A DNA stretch of 57,047 bases from Myxococcales bacterium (GTDB lineage Bacteria > Myxococcota_A > UBA9160 > SZUA-336): NCBI GenBank assembly GCA_013215565.1, contig JABSQV010000060.1:1-57047 (forward strand). Reading direction: 5' to 3'. A program made the position numbers and the translations under genes. Each line of letters begins with the position of its first letter. Positions within the stretch are counted from its first letter, which is position 1. The notes under the pieces were generated by a model that was not told where the DNA came from, did not search any database, and worked only from the letters and a program-made list of their open reading frames with translations. Below, in pieces: positions 25,884 through 34,462 of this stretch.

Positions 25884-26750
25884 ATGACCGCCCCCATCGA
25901 CATGTCCGGTAAGACCGTGCTGATCACGGGCTTTACTTCCGGCGTCGGGAAGGCCGCCGCCCTGGCCCTGGCGAAGCTGGGCGCGGACCTCGTCCTGCTC
26001 TGCCGCAACGCCGAAAAGGGCCGCGCGGTGATCCACGAGATCCGGGAACAGACCGATTCCCCGCGGATCGACATGCTCGTGGCCGACCTCGGAAGCCAGG
26101 AAGCGATCCGCCGGGCTGCCGAGGAATTCAAGGCCAGCCGGCGACCACTCCACATCCTGTTCAACAATGCCGGCCTGGTGAATCGGCGCAGACTGACCAC
26201 AGCGGAAGGCTACGAGGCCACCTTTGCGGTGAACCACCTCGGCCCCTTCTTGCTTACGAACCTGCTAATGGATCAATTGCGGGCCTCGGCGCCGTCGCGG
26301 GTGGTTTTCACCGGCTCCGATGCCTTCAAGCTCGCGGGAGGCAGTATCGACTTCGAGGATCTCCACTCAGAAAAGAAGTATCGGGCCTTCGTCGCGTACG
26401 GGCGATCGAAGCTCGGCAACCTGCTGTTCGCCCGCGAACTCGCTCGCCGAGAGCCGGACCAAGAGGTCACCGCCAACGTCTACCATCCGGGCTTTGTCGC
26501 GAGCGGCCTTGGCGTGAACAACAGCAGGCTTTCTCGCGTCATGACGAAGCTGATTGCTCCGCTCGCGCGCACGCCCGGGAAGGGTGCTGAAACCGGCATC
26601 TACCTCTGCACCGACCCCGCGGTCGCGCACGTGACAGGTGGCTACTTCCACAACAACCGCCCGTATGCCTCGTCTAGCTACGCCGAGCGCTCCGATGTCG
26701 GCGCTCACCTCTGGGAGGTGAGCGCCGATCTGTGCGGGCTGCCGGGGTAG
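25884..26750 (+). CDS. Short-chain dehydrogenase/reductase, retinol dehydrogenase-like
   Basis: 288 residues from the ATG at 25884, preceded by AGGAGGG. Motifs: TGFTSGVG (cofactor loop), LLCRNAEKG (dinucleotide specificity turn, NADP-like), NNAGLVN, then FTGSDAF for the active-site Ser and YGRSKLGNLLF for YxxxK. The long form with HLGPFLL and VYHPGFVASGLG is that of the retinol dehydrogenase/WWOX-like branch of SDRs. It probably oxidises or reduces a lipophilic alcohol or ketone. It is divergent from the phosphotransferase gene across 95 bp and followed by a weak hairpin at 26801-26820. Confidence 0.9.
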   Translation: MTAPIDMSGKTVLITGFTSGVGKAAALALAKLGADLVLLCRNAEKGRAVIHEIREQTDSPRIDMLVADLGSQEAIRRAAEEFKASRRPLHILFNNAGLVNRRRLTTAEGYEATFAVNHLGPFLLTNLLMDQLRASAPSRVVFTGSDAFKLAGGSIDFEDLHSEKKYRAFVAYGRSKLGNLLFARELARREPDQEVTANVYHPGFVASGLGVNNSRLSRVMTKLIAPLARTPGKGAETGIYLCTDPAVAHVTGGYFHNNRPYASSSYAERSDVGAHLWEVSADLCGLPG

Positions 26751-26800
26751 ACGGGGTTTCTCAAGTCCCGACAGCCCGACGGGCGCAGTCTGCGAAATCA

Positions 26801-26820
26801 ACGGGTCCCGGGGCACCCGT
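26801..26820 (+). terminator. Candidate hairpin terminator after SDR gene
   Basis: ACGGGT (26801-26806) pairs with ACCCGT (26815-26820) around an 8-nt GC-rich loop, about 50 bp after the SDR stop. No T run is present. Confidence 0.3.
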
Positions 26821-26941
26821 CCCTGGAGACCGAGGATTCCTGGCCCGGAGCTCGGGGCCCCCGCGGTGCGACGCTATACAGGCTGTTCTGGCCGGTGCTA
26901 CGCTGCCGCGGGTGCAGGCGATCGGCTGAGGAGCGCAGCGC

Positions 26942-28111
26942 GTGCGTAGAGACGAGCAGATCCGGGTGATCGAGGAACTCATGCAACACCTGGACGACGG
27001 CACCAACGTGGACGCCGGCTGCCAGGTGCGGAACCCCGTATCCAGCTACACCTCCGCGGACCTCGCCACGCGCGAGTGGAAAAGCTTCTTCCAGAACTAC
27101 CCGCAGGTGCTGGGCCTCTCGGCCGACCTGCCCGAGCCCGAGTCCTTTTTCACCTCAAACGACCTGGGCAAACCGATTCTCTGCACGCGGGCGGCCGACG
27201 GTGTGTTTCGGGCATTCCTGAACGTCTGCCGGCACCGTGCGACCGTCGTCGAAGAGGAGCCGCGGGGTCAGAAGAAACGCTTCCAGTGTCCGTTCCACGG
27301 CTGGACCTACGACCCGAAGGGAGCGCTGGTCGGCGTCCCCAAAGAGGGACACTTCGGCAAGATCGACCGGGAGTGCAATTCGTTGGTCGAGTTACCGGCG
27401 GTCGAACGCTACGGGCTGCTCTGGGTGTCGCCCGATCCGGGCGCAAGCTTCGACGTCGATGCCCTGCTCGGAGACCTCGGGCCGGAACTGGCGTCCTGGA
27501 AACTCGAGCGATGCCAGCGGCACGCTGACACCCGCTTCGACCACGCGATGAACTGGAAGCTCGCCATCGATACCTTCGGCGAGACCTACCACTTCAACAC
27601 GCTACACCGGAACACACTCGCCGGGAGCTTCTACGGAAACGTCCAGTTATACGATCGCTACGCGCGCAACCATCGCATGATGCTGTGCATGAAGACGATC
27701 GACGACCTGCGCGGGAAGCCGCAGGACGAGTGGAATGTGCTCCACGCGGCCCTGCCCGTCTATTATCTATTCCCGAATATACAACTCATCGTGGGGCAGG
27801 GCGGTCCGACGCTCGTTCGCGTGTACCCGGGTGGCCCGAACCCGCATCAGAGTTTTTCACAGGTGGGCTTCTACCTCTACCCCGAGGCGTTCGAAAGCGA
27901 GTTTCGCGAAATGATCGGCATGCGCATGGAAGGCTTTGGGCAGGTGATTCGAGACGAGGACTACGTCGCTGCCGCGAGCGGACACCGCGGTGCCCGCTCC
28001 GGTGCGGTCGAGTACGTGACTTTCGGCCGCAACGAGCCCGCCCTGCACCACTACCACAACACCTACCGCGATGCGCTCGGGCTCCCGCCGCTCGAAACCG
28101 TGGATCAATGA
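26942..28111 (+). CDS. Rieske aromatic-ring-hydroxylating oxygenase, alpha subunit
   Basis: 389 residues from the GTG at 26942 (GAGGAG upstream). The Rieske [2Fe-2S] ligands are in NVCRHRATVV and FQCPFHGWTYD. The C-terminal catalytic domain holds the mononuclear iron site: DTFGETYHFNTLHRNT (two His) and a later Asp in the EDYVAAASGH region. These enzymes put oxygen on aromatic rings or alkyl groups and need a reductase, which is not in the window. It resembles the RHO alpha subunits seen in uncultivated marine bacteria that act on steroids, aromatics or quaternary amines. It is followed, after 68 bp with a stem-loop, by an acyl-CoA dehydrogenase. Confidence 0.93.
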   Translation: MRRDEQIRVIEELMQHLDDGTNVDAGCQVRNPVSSYTSADLATREWKSFFQNYPQVLGLSADLPEPESFFTSNDLGKPILCTRAADGVFRAFLNVCRHRATVVEEEPRGQKKRFQCPFHGWTYDPKGALVGVPKEGHFGKIDRECNSLVELPAVERYGLLWVSPDPGASFDVDALLGDLGPELASWKLERCQRHADTRFDHAMNWKLAIDTFGETYHFNTLHRNTLAGSFYGNVQLYDRYARNHRMMLCMKTIDDLRGKPQDEWNVLHAALPVYYLFPNIQLIVGQGGPTLVRVYPGGPNPHQSFSQVGFYLYPEAFESEFREMIGMRMEGFGQVIRDEDYVAAASGHRGARSGAVEYVTFGRNEPALHHYHNTYRDALGLPPLETVDQ

Positions 28112-28113
28112 GA

Positions 28114-28153
28114 CGCAGACTGTGACCAGGACTGACTGGTGCGAGCGTCTGCG
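28114..28153 (+). other. Stem-loop in the Rieske/acyl-CoA dehydrogenase gap
   Basis: CGCAGAC (28114-28120) pairs with GTCTGCG (28147-28153). Inside, ACCAG (28125-28129) pairs with CTGGT (28136-28140) around a 6-nt loop. It could protect mRNA or lower expression between the two genes. It is not followed by a T run. Confidence 0.45.
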
Positions 28154-28179
28154 CGCCGCAGCTTGAGAAGGAGACTGTA

Positions 28180-29505
28180 GTGGCCGGCCTCGAGACGACT
28201 GTAGAGATGTTCGACCTGAGGATGTCAGAGGGCGCGAGGCCGCTCTTCGAGAAGGTCAAGGCCTTTATCAAGGAAGAGGTCGAGCCGATCACGCTCGAGT
28301 TCTATCAACTCGGCGAGGAGCGCGAGGAACGCTGGTCGTGGGCGCCCGGGCAGCTTGAGTTGCTCGATGGCGTCAAGGCGAAGGCCAAGGCGAACGATTT
28401 ATGGAACTTCTTCCTACCTGACGACGAGACGGGTCAGGGGCTGAAGAACCTCGACTACGCATACATAGCGGCTGAGCTGGGGAGAAATCCTCTTGCCTCG
28501 CAGTGCCTCAACTGCTCAGCGCCGGATACCGGCAACATGGAGGTCCTCGAGCGGGTCGGAACTGCAGCGCAGAAGGAGCAGTGGCTCAAGCCGCTGCTGA
28601 ACGGGGAGATCCGTTCCGCGTACGCGATGACGGAGCCCGACCTCGCGTCGTCCGATGCGAAGAACATCTCGTGCCGGGCGGAACTTGTCGGCGACGAGTG
28701 GGTGATCAACGGCGAGAAGTACTACATCTCGGGCGTCGGAGATCCGCGCTGCAAGATCATGATCGTGATGGTGCAGACCGACCCGGACGGGCCGCCTCAC
28801 CTCCGCCAATCGCAGATCCTCGTTCCTACGGACGCACCCGGCTTCTCGATTTTGGGCGCGATGCACGTGTTCGGAAAGGACGATGCGCCGCACGGCCACA
28901 TGCACATACGCTTCGATAACTGTCGCGTGCCAAAGGAGAACATCCTGCTCGGCGAGGGGAGCGGCTTCGAAATCTCCCAGGTGCGCCTGGGACCGGGCCG
29001 GATCCATCACTGCATGCGGTCGATTGGCGCGGCCGAGCGAGCCCTTGAACTGATGGCGAAAAGAGGTCTGTCGCGCGAGGCGTTCGGAAGGCCCATAGCC
29101 AACCTTGGCAAGAATACCGAGGTGATCGCGAAGGCACGAGTCGAGATCGAAGCCATGAGGATGATGGTGCTCAAGGCCGCGAAGGCGATGGATGTGCTCG
29201 GAAACTCCGAAGCACGCGTCTGGGTGAGCGCAGTAAAGGCGATGGTTCCCGAGCGCGTATGCAAGATCATCGACCAGGCGATCCAGATCCACGGCGCGAC
29301 GGGCGTTTCCCAGTGGACGCCCCTCGCCGACATGTACGCGGGCCAGCGCACCCTGCGGCTGGCGGACGGGCCCGACGAAGTGCACTGGTTCGTCGTCGGC
29401 CGGGCCGAGCTTGCACGTTGGGTGGAGGACGGTGCGAGCGACTACGACCCGAAGGGCAGTTACCTGTCCCGGCCGCAGATGACCAAGGTGTTCAGCGGTC
29501 CCTGA
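28180..29505 (+). CDS. Acyl-CoA dehydrogenase (ACAD10/11-like)
   Basis: 441 residues from the GTG at 28180, with GGAG about 7 nt upstream. The FAD enzyme catalyses alpha,beta-desaturation of acyl-CoA. The fold is shown by AYAMTEPDLASSDAKN, the beta-domain WVINGEKYYISG, FGRPIANLGKN and the late QIHGATGVSQWTPLADMYAGQRTLRLADGPDEVH; the DGPDEVH ending is the form typical of ACAD10/11-like enzymes. The chain length is standard. It probably takes medium or branched acyl chains. Its place after the Rieske gene suggests a degradation pathway that first oxygenates and then beta-oxidises a side chain. That link is inferred. Confidence 0.92.
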   Translation: MAGLETTVEMFDLRMSEGARPLFEKVKAFIKEEVEPITLEFYQLGEEREERWSWAPGQLELLDGVKAKAKANDLWNFFLPDDETGQGLKNLDYAYIAAELGRNPLASQCLNCSAPDTGNMEVLERVGTAAQKEQWLKPLLNGEIRSAYAMTEPDLASSDAKNISCRAELVGDEWVINGEKYYISGVGDPRCKIMIVMVQTDPDGPPHLRQSQILVPTDAPGFSILGAMHVFGKDDAPHGHMHIRFDNCRVPKENILLGEGSGFEISQVRLGPGRIHHCMRSIGAAERALELMAKRGLSREAFGRPIANLGKNTEVIAKARVEIEAMRMMVLKAAKAMDVLGNSEARVWVSAVKAMVPERVCKIIDQAIQIHGATGVSQWTPLADMYAGQRTLRLADGPDEVHWFVVGRAELARWVEDGASDYDPKGSYLSRPQMTKVFSGP

Positions 29506-29535
29506 GCCTCCAGCCGAACTCCGGTCGGGCGCTTG

Positions 29536-30486
29536 CTAACGCCGTATCGCGCCCGGCGCGGTCTCAGTCAACTCCGTGGCAGGGTCTCGATCAGTTCCGT
29601 GGGCGGGGAGGGGCTTGAGCCACAGGTCGAGGAAATCGAGCGCGTGTTCGATTGCTTCCTCGGGGAAAAGCGCCTGGGAGAAGTGCCCGCGGTTGGTTTC
29701 GACGAGTTGCACCGGCACGCCGGCCGCTTCGAGTGCATTGCGCAATTCCCGTGAATGTTCGATGTCAACGACCCAGTCGGCTCGGCCGTGATAGAGAAAG
29801 GTCGGCGGGTTTTCGGAGTCGACCGCGAGGATCGGCGACGCGGCCTCATAAACTTGGGCGATCTCACTCGGTGACCCGCCGAGGAAGTGGCGTACGGTCC
29901 GGACGTCCCCTAAACGACGCAGGTCGGCCGGTGTACTTCCGAGGATGCACGCCTGCACGCGCGCCAGCTTCGCAGGGCAGTCGTCGTTCGGGTTCGCGGA
30001 TTCGGGCCGGCTGGCGGCCAGCACGCTCAGGTGCGCGCCCGCCGAGTAACCCCAGAGTGCGATCCGCTGCGGGTCGACATGCAGCCTGTCGGCGTTCCGG
30101 CGCACCCAGCAGACGGCCGCGAGGACATCCTCGAGCGGCGCCGGATACTGGTGTTCGGGCGCGAGCCTGTATTCGATATTGACGGCAACGAAGCCGTGCT
30201 TCACGGCTCGAACCGCGATCCGCTCCATCCGCCGCCGGCTGCCGCGCGTCCAGCTGCCGCCGTGGACGAGCAGGATGGCCGGAGAGGCCTCGGCGGTCGT
30301 CGGAAGACGAATGTCGGCCAGCAGTTCGACCCCGCCGCGCTGCGCGTAGGCTACGTCGCGCATTAGGTCGCCGTTCCCGGTCGGCGCCGCCCCGGGCACG
30401 CTCGCTGTCCGGCAAGCCAGAGCGCCGAGCAGTACGAGCGCAAGCCCGAGCAATGACGTGCGACGGGAGATCTCTCCGGAGCACAT
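29536..30486 (-). CDS. Exported alpha/beta-hydrolase (esterase/lipase, BD-FAE type), probable lipoprotein
   Basis: 316 residues from the ATG at 30486. The start was chosen because the product begins with a signal peptide (RRTSLLGLALVLLGALAC) and a possible lipid-anchored Cys; a longer frame to 30612 adds residues without support. The hydrolase has the oxyanion HGGSW motif, the nucleophile elbow GYSAG, the acid in FLYHGRADWVVD and the late ETNRGHFSQAL His. The pattern is that of the BD-FAE/hormone-sensitive-lipase branch that cleaves carboxyl esters. It is alone on the minus strand here, with 190 bp between it and the TPR gene upstream. Confidence 0.87.
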   Translation of the reverse strand: MCSGEISRRTSLLGLALVLLGALACRTASVPGAAPTGNGDLMRDVAYAQRGGVELLADIRLPTTAEASPAILLVHGGSWTRGSRRRMERIAVRAVKHGFVAVNIEYRLAPEHQYPAPLEDVLAAVCWVRRNADRLHVDPQRIALWGYSAGAHLSVLAASRPESANPNDDCPAKLARVQACILGSTPADLRRLGDVRTVRHFLGGSPSEIAQVYEAASPILAVDSENPPTFLYHGRADWVVDIEHSRELRNALEAAGVPVQLVETNRGHFSQALFPEEAIEHALDFLDLWLKPLPAHGTDRDPATELTETAPGAIRR

Positions 30487-30678
30487 GCGCACGGGTCGAG
30501 GGCCGACGGCGCTTTCATGAGACGCGGCAGCATGCGATGACCGGCAGGGCGAGGCGTTCCACAGCTCCCCGACCGAAAGTTCCGCCTGGCGCACAGGCCC
30601 GTCCAATTCCATTGCCGGGAAGCATAGGGGATCAGGCGGATTTGTGGGTGTGGGCGCGGGTTCCAGCGGGGGCCTTGC

Positions 30679-32394
30679 TCAGCGCTGCCGCAGTTGCTGG
30701 AGCGCGAGATCCAGGTTCTTCCGGGCGCGGTCGTTCTCCGGATCGAGTTCGAGCACCCGGCGAAATTGGATGATCGCAGGCGTCAGTTCATCTCGGGTCG
30801 CGAGTGCGCTGCCGAGGTTCACTCGTGCGGGGACGTTTTGCGGTTCGAGTTCGAGTGTGCGCGCGTAGTGCGCGACCGCATCGTCCAGGTTCCCACTCGC
30901 GGCAAGCGCATTCGCTAGGTTGTAATGGGCGAGTGCCAGGGCCGGATCCATCTCGATGGCTCGTTGGAGTGCTCGGGTGGCTCCAGCTAGATCACCCCGC
31001 TCACGCAGAGCGGTCCCGAGGTTTACGAGAGCAAGTGGATAGACCGGGCGCACCTCCAGGGCCGCGCGATACTTCTGGATCGCGGCATCGATCTGACCTT
31101 CGGTCTGCAGCGCGACGCCCACGTTCAGCAGAATGCCCGAGTTTCTGGGCGCGAACTCGAGCGTATGATTGAACAGCGTCAACGAGTTGCGCCAGTACCC
31201 CACCTGACCCCAGGCGGCAACGCCCCAGACAAGGCTCAGCATCAGAGCACTCCCGGCGGCAGCCGTTCCCAACCAGTGAGTGCGCGCACGCAAGGCGGCC
31301 CACAGATCGCGCCCGCCCCAGCTCAACAGTATGGACAGTCCGATCATCGGGACGTAGACGTAGCGGTCCGCCATCGCCTGCGTTCCGACCTGCACTAGGC
31401 CGATTGTTGGTACCAGTGTGCCGAGGAACCAGAGCCAGCCAACTGCGGCGTAGCGTCTTCGGGAAAGTGCGATCGCGACCGTACACACGATCAATGCGAG
31501 AGCGGCTGTCGCGATCTGAACTGCGGACAACGGCACGCCGCCGCTCTCCGGAAAGTTGGGGTGTGGATAGTAGACCCCCAGCGAGAATGGCCAGACCAGT
31601 CGCCAGAGATAGAGACCGTATGCGACGAGCGCGTTGGCGAGACGATCGACGAGTGGAATCGCATCTCCCGCGGACATTGCGCCGCCATGCTTCTGGACCA
31701 TCAAGGTAACGACGCAGGACGCGGCCGCGAGTGCAAACATCGGGACTTTCTCCGCAATCAGCGAAGCTTTGGCATAAAGCGTCGTTCCTCGCGACGTCCG
31801 GGAAAGAGGCCAGTAGTCCAACAGGAGCAGCACGAATGGAAGCGTCACCAAAGTGGGTTTGCACATCAGCCCGACGCCCATCCAGACGATCGCCAGCGCA
31901 TACGGCGTGCGGCGTCCGGAGAGCGCGTAGCGCCCGTAACTGCTACAGGCCAGCAGCCAGAAGAGCGTGCTGAGCAGGTTCTTGCGCTCAGCGATCCAGG
32001 CTGCGGATTCGACCTGAAGTGGATGGAGCGCGAAGATCGCCGCGGCTGCGGCACTGCGCCAGACGGCGCCCGTCAGGCCGCGCAGGAGTCCGAATAGCAG
32101 CAGCACGTTTACCAGGTGCAGGAGCAGGCTCATTGCGTGATGGCCCGACGGGTTGAGCCCGAAGAGAGTGACGTCGAGTTGGTGTGACAGCCAGGTGATC
32201 GGGTGCCAATTCGAGAGCGAGTCGGTCGTAAAGGCCCAGCGAAGTCCCTCCCAGCTGAGTCCTCTCTGGACCTCGATGTTTCGAGTGACGTAACCGGTGT
32301 CGTCGTACTCGATGAATTCGAAACCGAGGACTTGCCCGTAGACGCCGAGTACGGCGATGACGAGGCCCATGCGAATCGCCGTTGCCTGGTTCAT
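30679..32394 (-). CDS. TMTC-like membrane glycosyltransferase with TPR repeats
   Basis: 571 residues. The first ~385 residues form about ten membrane helices with the features of GT-C glycosyltransferases of the TMTC type: YDDTGYV near residues 30-36, HHAMSLLLHLVNVLLLF and ALHPLQVESAAWIAERKNLLS. The C-terminal ~170 residues are tetratricopeptide repeats (ALVNLGTALRERGD, AHYNLANALAASGN, ARVNLGSALATRDE). Such proteins use a lipid-linked sugar to glycosylate proteins on the outer face of the membrane; the TPR part probably binds the target. The gene is divergent, by 60 bp, from an exported FkbM-like protein, but no functional link is shown. Confidence 0.85.
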   Translation of the reverse strand: MNQATAIRMGLVIAVLGVYGQVLGFEFIEYDDTGYVTRNIEVQRGLSWEGLRWAFTTDSLSNWHPITWLSHQLDVTLFGLNPSGHHAMSLLLHLVNVLLLFGLLRGLTGAVWRSAAAAAIFALHPLQVESAAWIAERKNLLSTLFWLLACSSYGRYALSGRRTPYALAIVWMGVGLMCKPTLVTLPFVLLLLDYWPLSRTSRGTTLYAKASLIAEKVPMFALAAASCVVTLMVQKHGGAMSAGDAIPLVDRLANALVAYGLYLWRLVWPFSLGVYYPHPNFPESGGVPLSAVQIATAALALIVCTVAIALSRRRYAAVGWLWFLGTLVPTIGLVQVGTQAMADRYVYVPMIGLSILLSWGGRDLWAALRARTHWLGTAAAGSALMLSLVWGVAAWGQVGYWRNSLTLFNHTLEFAPRNSGILLNVGVALQTEGQIDAAIQKYRAALEVRPVYPLALVNLGTALRERGDLAGATRALQRAIEMDPALALAHYNLANALAASGNLDDAVAHYARTLELEPQNVPARVNLGSALATRDELTPAIIQFRRVLELDPENDRARKNLDLALQQLRQR

Positions 32395-32454
32395 GTCGGT
32401 GTCTGTGGTCCAAGCGCAGCGCGCCCGTTCGGGTTCTTGTACTATAGCTTCAGC

Positions 32455-33327
32455 ATGCCTGTCGAGTTCGCGATGACGAAGCCGGGCCTCCGAACAATGA
32501 TGCTCTGGGTCTTCCTGATCGCAGTTCCGCTCCTCCCGGCGGCCGTTGGGGGCGAAGAGGTCGACCTCTCGAAGTACGAGCGCAGCGTGTACTCGCAGTC
32601 CGGCGAGGACGGCATCATCGAGAAGATCTTCGAGATCATCGAGCCGACCCGCAAGTACGCCGTCGAGTTCGGTGCGTCGGACGGGGTCGCTGGAAACAAC
32701 ATGCGGCGTCTGGTGATCGAGGAGGGCTGGAGCGGCCTGCAGATCGAGGGCGATGAACGCCTCGCAGCCAAGCTCGCCGAAAACTATGCCGACTTTCCGG
32801 GCGTAAAGACCCTACATGCGTGGATCTACCCGGGGAACATTGAAATTCTCTTCGAGGAGAACGGTGTACCGCGGGACTTCGACCTGCTCGTGATCGACAT
32901 CGACAGCAATGACTACTACGTCTGGCACGCGATCCAGTCGTTCCGGCCCAAGTTGGTCCAGATCGAGTACAACAATGCCTTCGCGCCACCCAAACGCGCA
33001 GTGGTGGACTTTCATCCGATGAACTACTGGGACGGCACGGACTACTTCGGAGCCAGCATCCAGTCCTACTACGAACTGGGAAAGAAGAAGGGCTACGAAC
33101 TCGTCTACGGAAATCAGACCGGGTCCAACCTCTTCTTCGTAGATCGCAAGTACTTCGACCGCTTCGAACTCGAAGACAACGCTCCCGAGCGTTTCTACCG
33201 GCCGCCGGACTTCGGATTGGAGAAGGGTGGTCGGGCACCCAACGGGCGAGGCTTCGACAGCTTCGAGTCAAAGCCCACCTTGCGCTGGAAGACCTTCGAG
33301 ATCGAGAAAAAGATCGTCGACCGCTGA
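32455..33327 (+). CDS. Exported FkbM/SAM-methyltransferase-like protein
   Basis: 290 residues from the ATG at 32455; a second ATG at 32498 would also leave a signal peptide (LWVFLIAVPLLPAAVGG). The mature part starts SQSGEDGIIEKIFEII and has YAVEFGASDGVAGNN, which is the GxG-like SAM loop of FkbM methyltransferases, then IDIDSNDYYVW. A methyltransferase outside the cytoplasm would have no SAM, so the protein may be a fold relative with another role, or the signal may be an anchor. Just upstream, TACTAT ends 9 nt before the ATG, hinting at a near-leaderless transcript, but no good -35 box matches it. Confidence 0.7.
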   Translation: MPVEFAMTKPGLRTMMLWVFLIAVPLLPAAVGGEEVDLSKYERSVYSQSGEDGIIEKIFEIIEPTRKYAVEFGASDGVAGNNMRRLVIEEGWSGLQIEGDERLAAKLAENYADFPGVKTLHAWIYPGNIEILFEENGVPRDFDLLVIDIDSNDYYVWHAIQSFRPKLVQIEYNNAFAPPKRAVVDFHPMNYWDGTDYFGASIQSYYELGKKKGYELVYGNQTGSNLFFVDRKYFDRFELEDNAPERFYRPPDFGLEKGGRAPNGRGFDSFESKPTLRWKTFEIEKKIVDR

Positions 33328-33346
33328 GCCTCACCGCGGCGCCGAT

Positions 33347-33363
33347 CACGAGAACGTCTCGTG
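33347..33363. terminator. Perfect hairpin between convergent genes
   Basis: CACGAGA and TCTCGTG form a 7-bp stem around ACG, 20 bp past the FkbM-like stop. The next 100 bp up to the cupredoxin-like gene show no further gene I trust. Confidence 0.4.
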
Positions 33364-33462
33364 CGCTGCCGGGGCGAGTGATCGTGAATTCGAGCGGCAG
33401 CCAGCCCTCGATCCCGAGACGGAGGGCGCGCTCCCCTCGAGGCTCAGCGATGCCGGCCCGGA

Positions 33463-34281
33463 CTACCCGGCGTAGTCGAAGTCGAGCGTCATGGATTCGT
33501 TGTCGCCGATCGTGAGCGTCTGATCGATCGCGCCATACTTCTCGTGCCAGGCGCCGATCGTGTAGGTTCCGGGCGGTAGATTCCCGAGCTCGAACGAGCC
33601 GTCGGCTCCGGTCACCGCGAAATAGGGATGGTCCACCACGGCGACGTAGGCGTTCATCCAGGGGTGGATGTCGCACTTGACCTTCATCGGCGGGGTCGAC
33701 TCGTCCTTCCGCATGCGGATGCTGACGTCGGCCGCGCCTGGCGGCTGCGACCGGTTGAAAGACCGGTTGACCTTTGTGTAGCCGTGGACGTTGTGCGCCG
33801 TGGGATCGCTGGTCTTGATCGACAGCGACTGGCCCGTCCGCATGCCCTGGACGTGCGGCTCGTACCGGCAGCCGTGCTGATCCAAAAGCGCGTCGCCCTC
33901 GGGCATGGGGAAGCTCCAGTCTTCGACGCCCGTCTTGACCCAGACGAAAGCGTTGCGGAGCGTTCCGTTGTCGTTGAGGATGACCGTGTCGGGCTTCAGT
34001 CGCTTGCCGCCGTGGATTTCCGCGCACTTCTCGTCGGCGCCCGCCATGTCGATTGGCCGGGATCTCGGGGCTGCCCCGGCGAAGTTCACGCTGCCCGCAA
34101 TCGTCGCCGTACCCAGCGCCGGGTCCCATGGCTTGGCGTTGCCAGCGACCTGTACCGCCTGCGTCTGCGGTTCGCCGGCGCCCGGCGCCGTGGCCTGACC
34201 GGAGGGATCGCTGGCTTGCTCTGCAGAACAGCCAATCAAGAAAATCAGGCAGACGATGCTGAGCGACGATCGCTGATCCAC
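33463..34281 (-). CDS. Cupredoxin/carboxypeptidase-regulatory-like lipoprotein
   Basis: 272 residues from the GTG at 34281. It was chosen because the chain then begins VDQRSSLSIVCLIFLIGCSAEQ in effect, a lipoprotein signal with lipobox LIGC; a longer open frame to 34434 lacks this. The mature part has a blue-copper-like domain: His in TSDPTAHNVHGYTK, Cys-x-His in KVKCDIHPWMNAYV, and then a Met-lacking loop. The end (GADGSFELGNLPPGTYTIGAWHEKYG) is a carboxypeptidase regulatory-like beta sandwich. Similar proteins occur with methyltransferase or c-type cytochrome genes in anaerobic and aerobic lineages. A copper-binding or cell-surface role is likely. It is on the same strand as the amine oxidase gene, with 181 bp between. 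Confidence 0.8.
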   Translation of the reverse strand: MDQRSSLSIVCLIFLIGCSAEQASDPSGQATAPGAGEPQTQAVQVAGNAKPWDPALGTATIAGSVNFAGAAPRSRPIDMAGADEKCAEIHGGKRLKPDTVILNDNGTLRNAFVWVKTGVEDWSFPMPEGDALLDQHGCRYEPHVQGMRTGQSLSIKTSDPTAHNVHGYTKVNRSFNRSQPPGAADVSIRMRKDESTPPMKVKCDIHPWMNAYVAVVDHPYFAVTGADGSFELGNLPPGTYTIGAWHEKYGAIDQTLTIGDNESMTLDFDYAG

Positions 34282-34462
34282 GGCTTCTTCCCCCTGGCCG
34301 GCCCGAGTCCGGTCGACCCGAAACTTAGCAGGAATCTTCCTCCGGGAACTCCCGGCGCGAGCCCGCGCGGGGTGGCCTGCTTCCGGGAGTTGTTTCGGAC
34401 GCTTGCGCGCTGGCGAATGCGTGACGCCTGGCAACGCGTTACGGCAGCCGGCCCGGTGCGGA

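Noticed and set aside
33328..33462. Possible gene fragment on the minus strand between the FkbM-like and cupredoxin-like genes
   Set aside because: About 40 codons look protein-like but no start, stop arrangement or family supports it.
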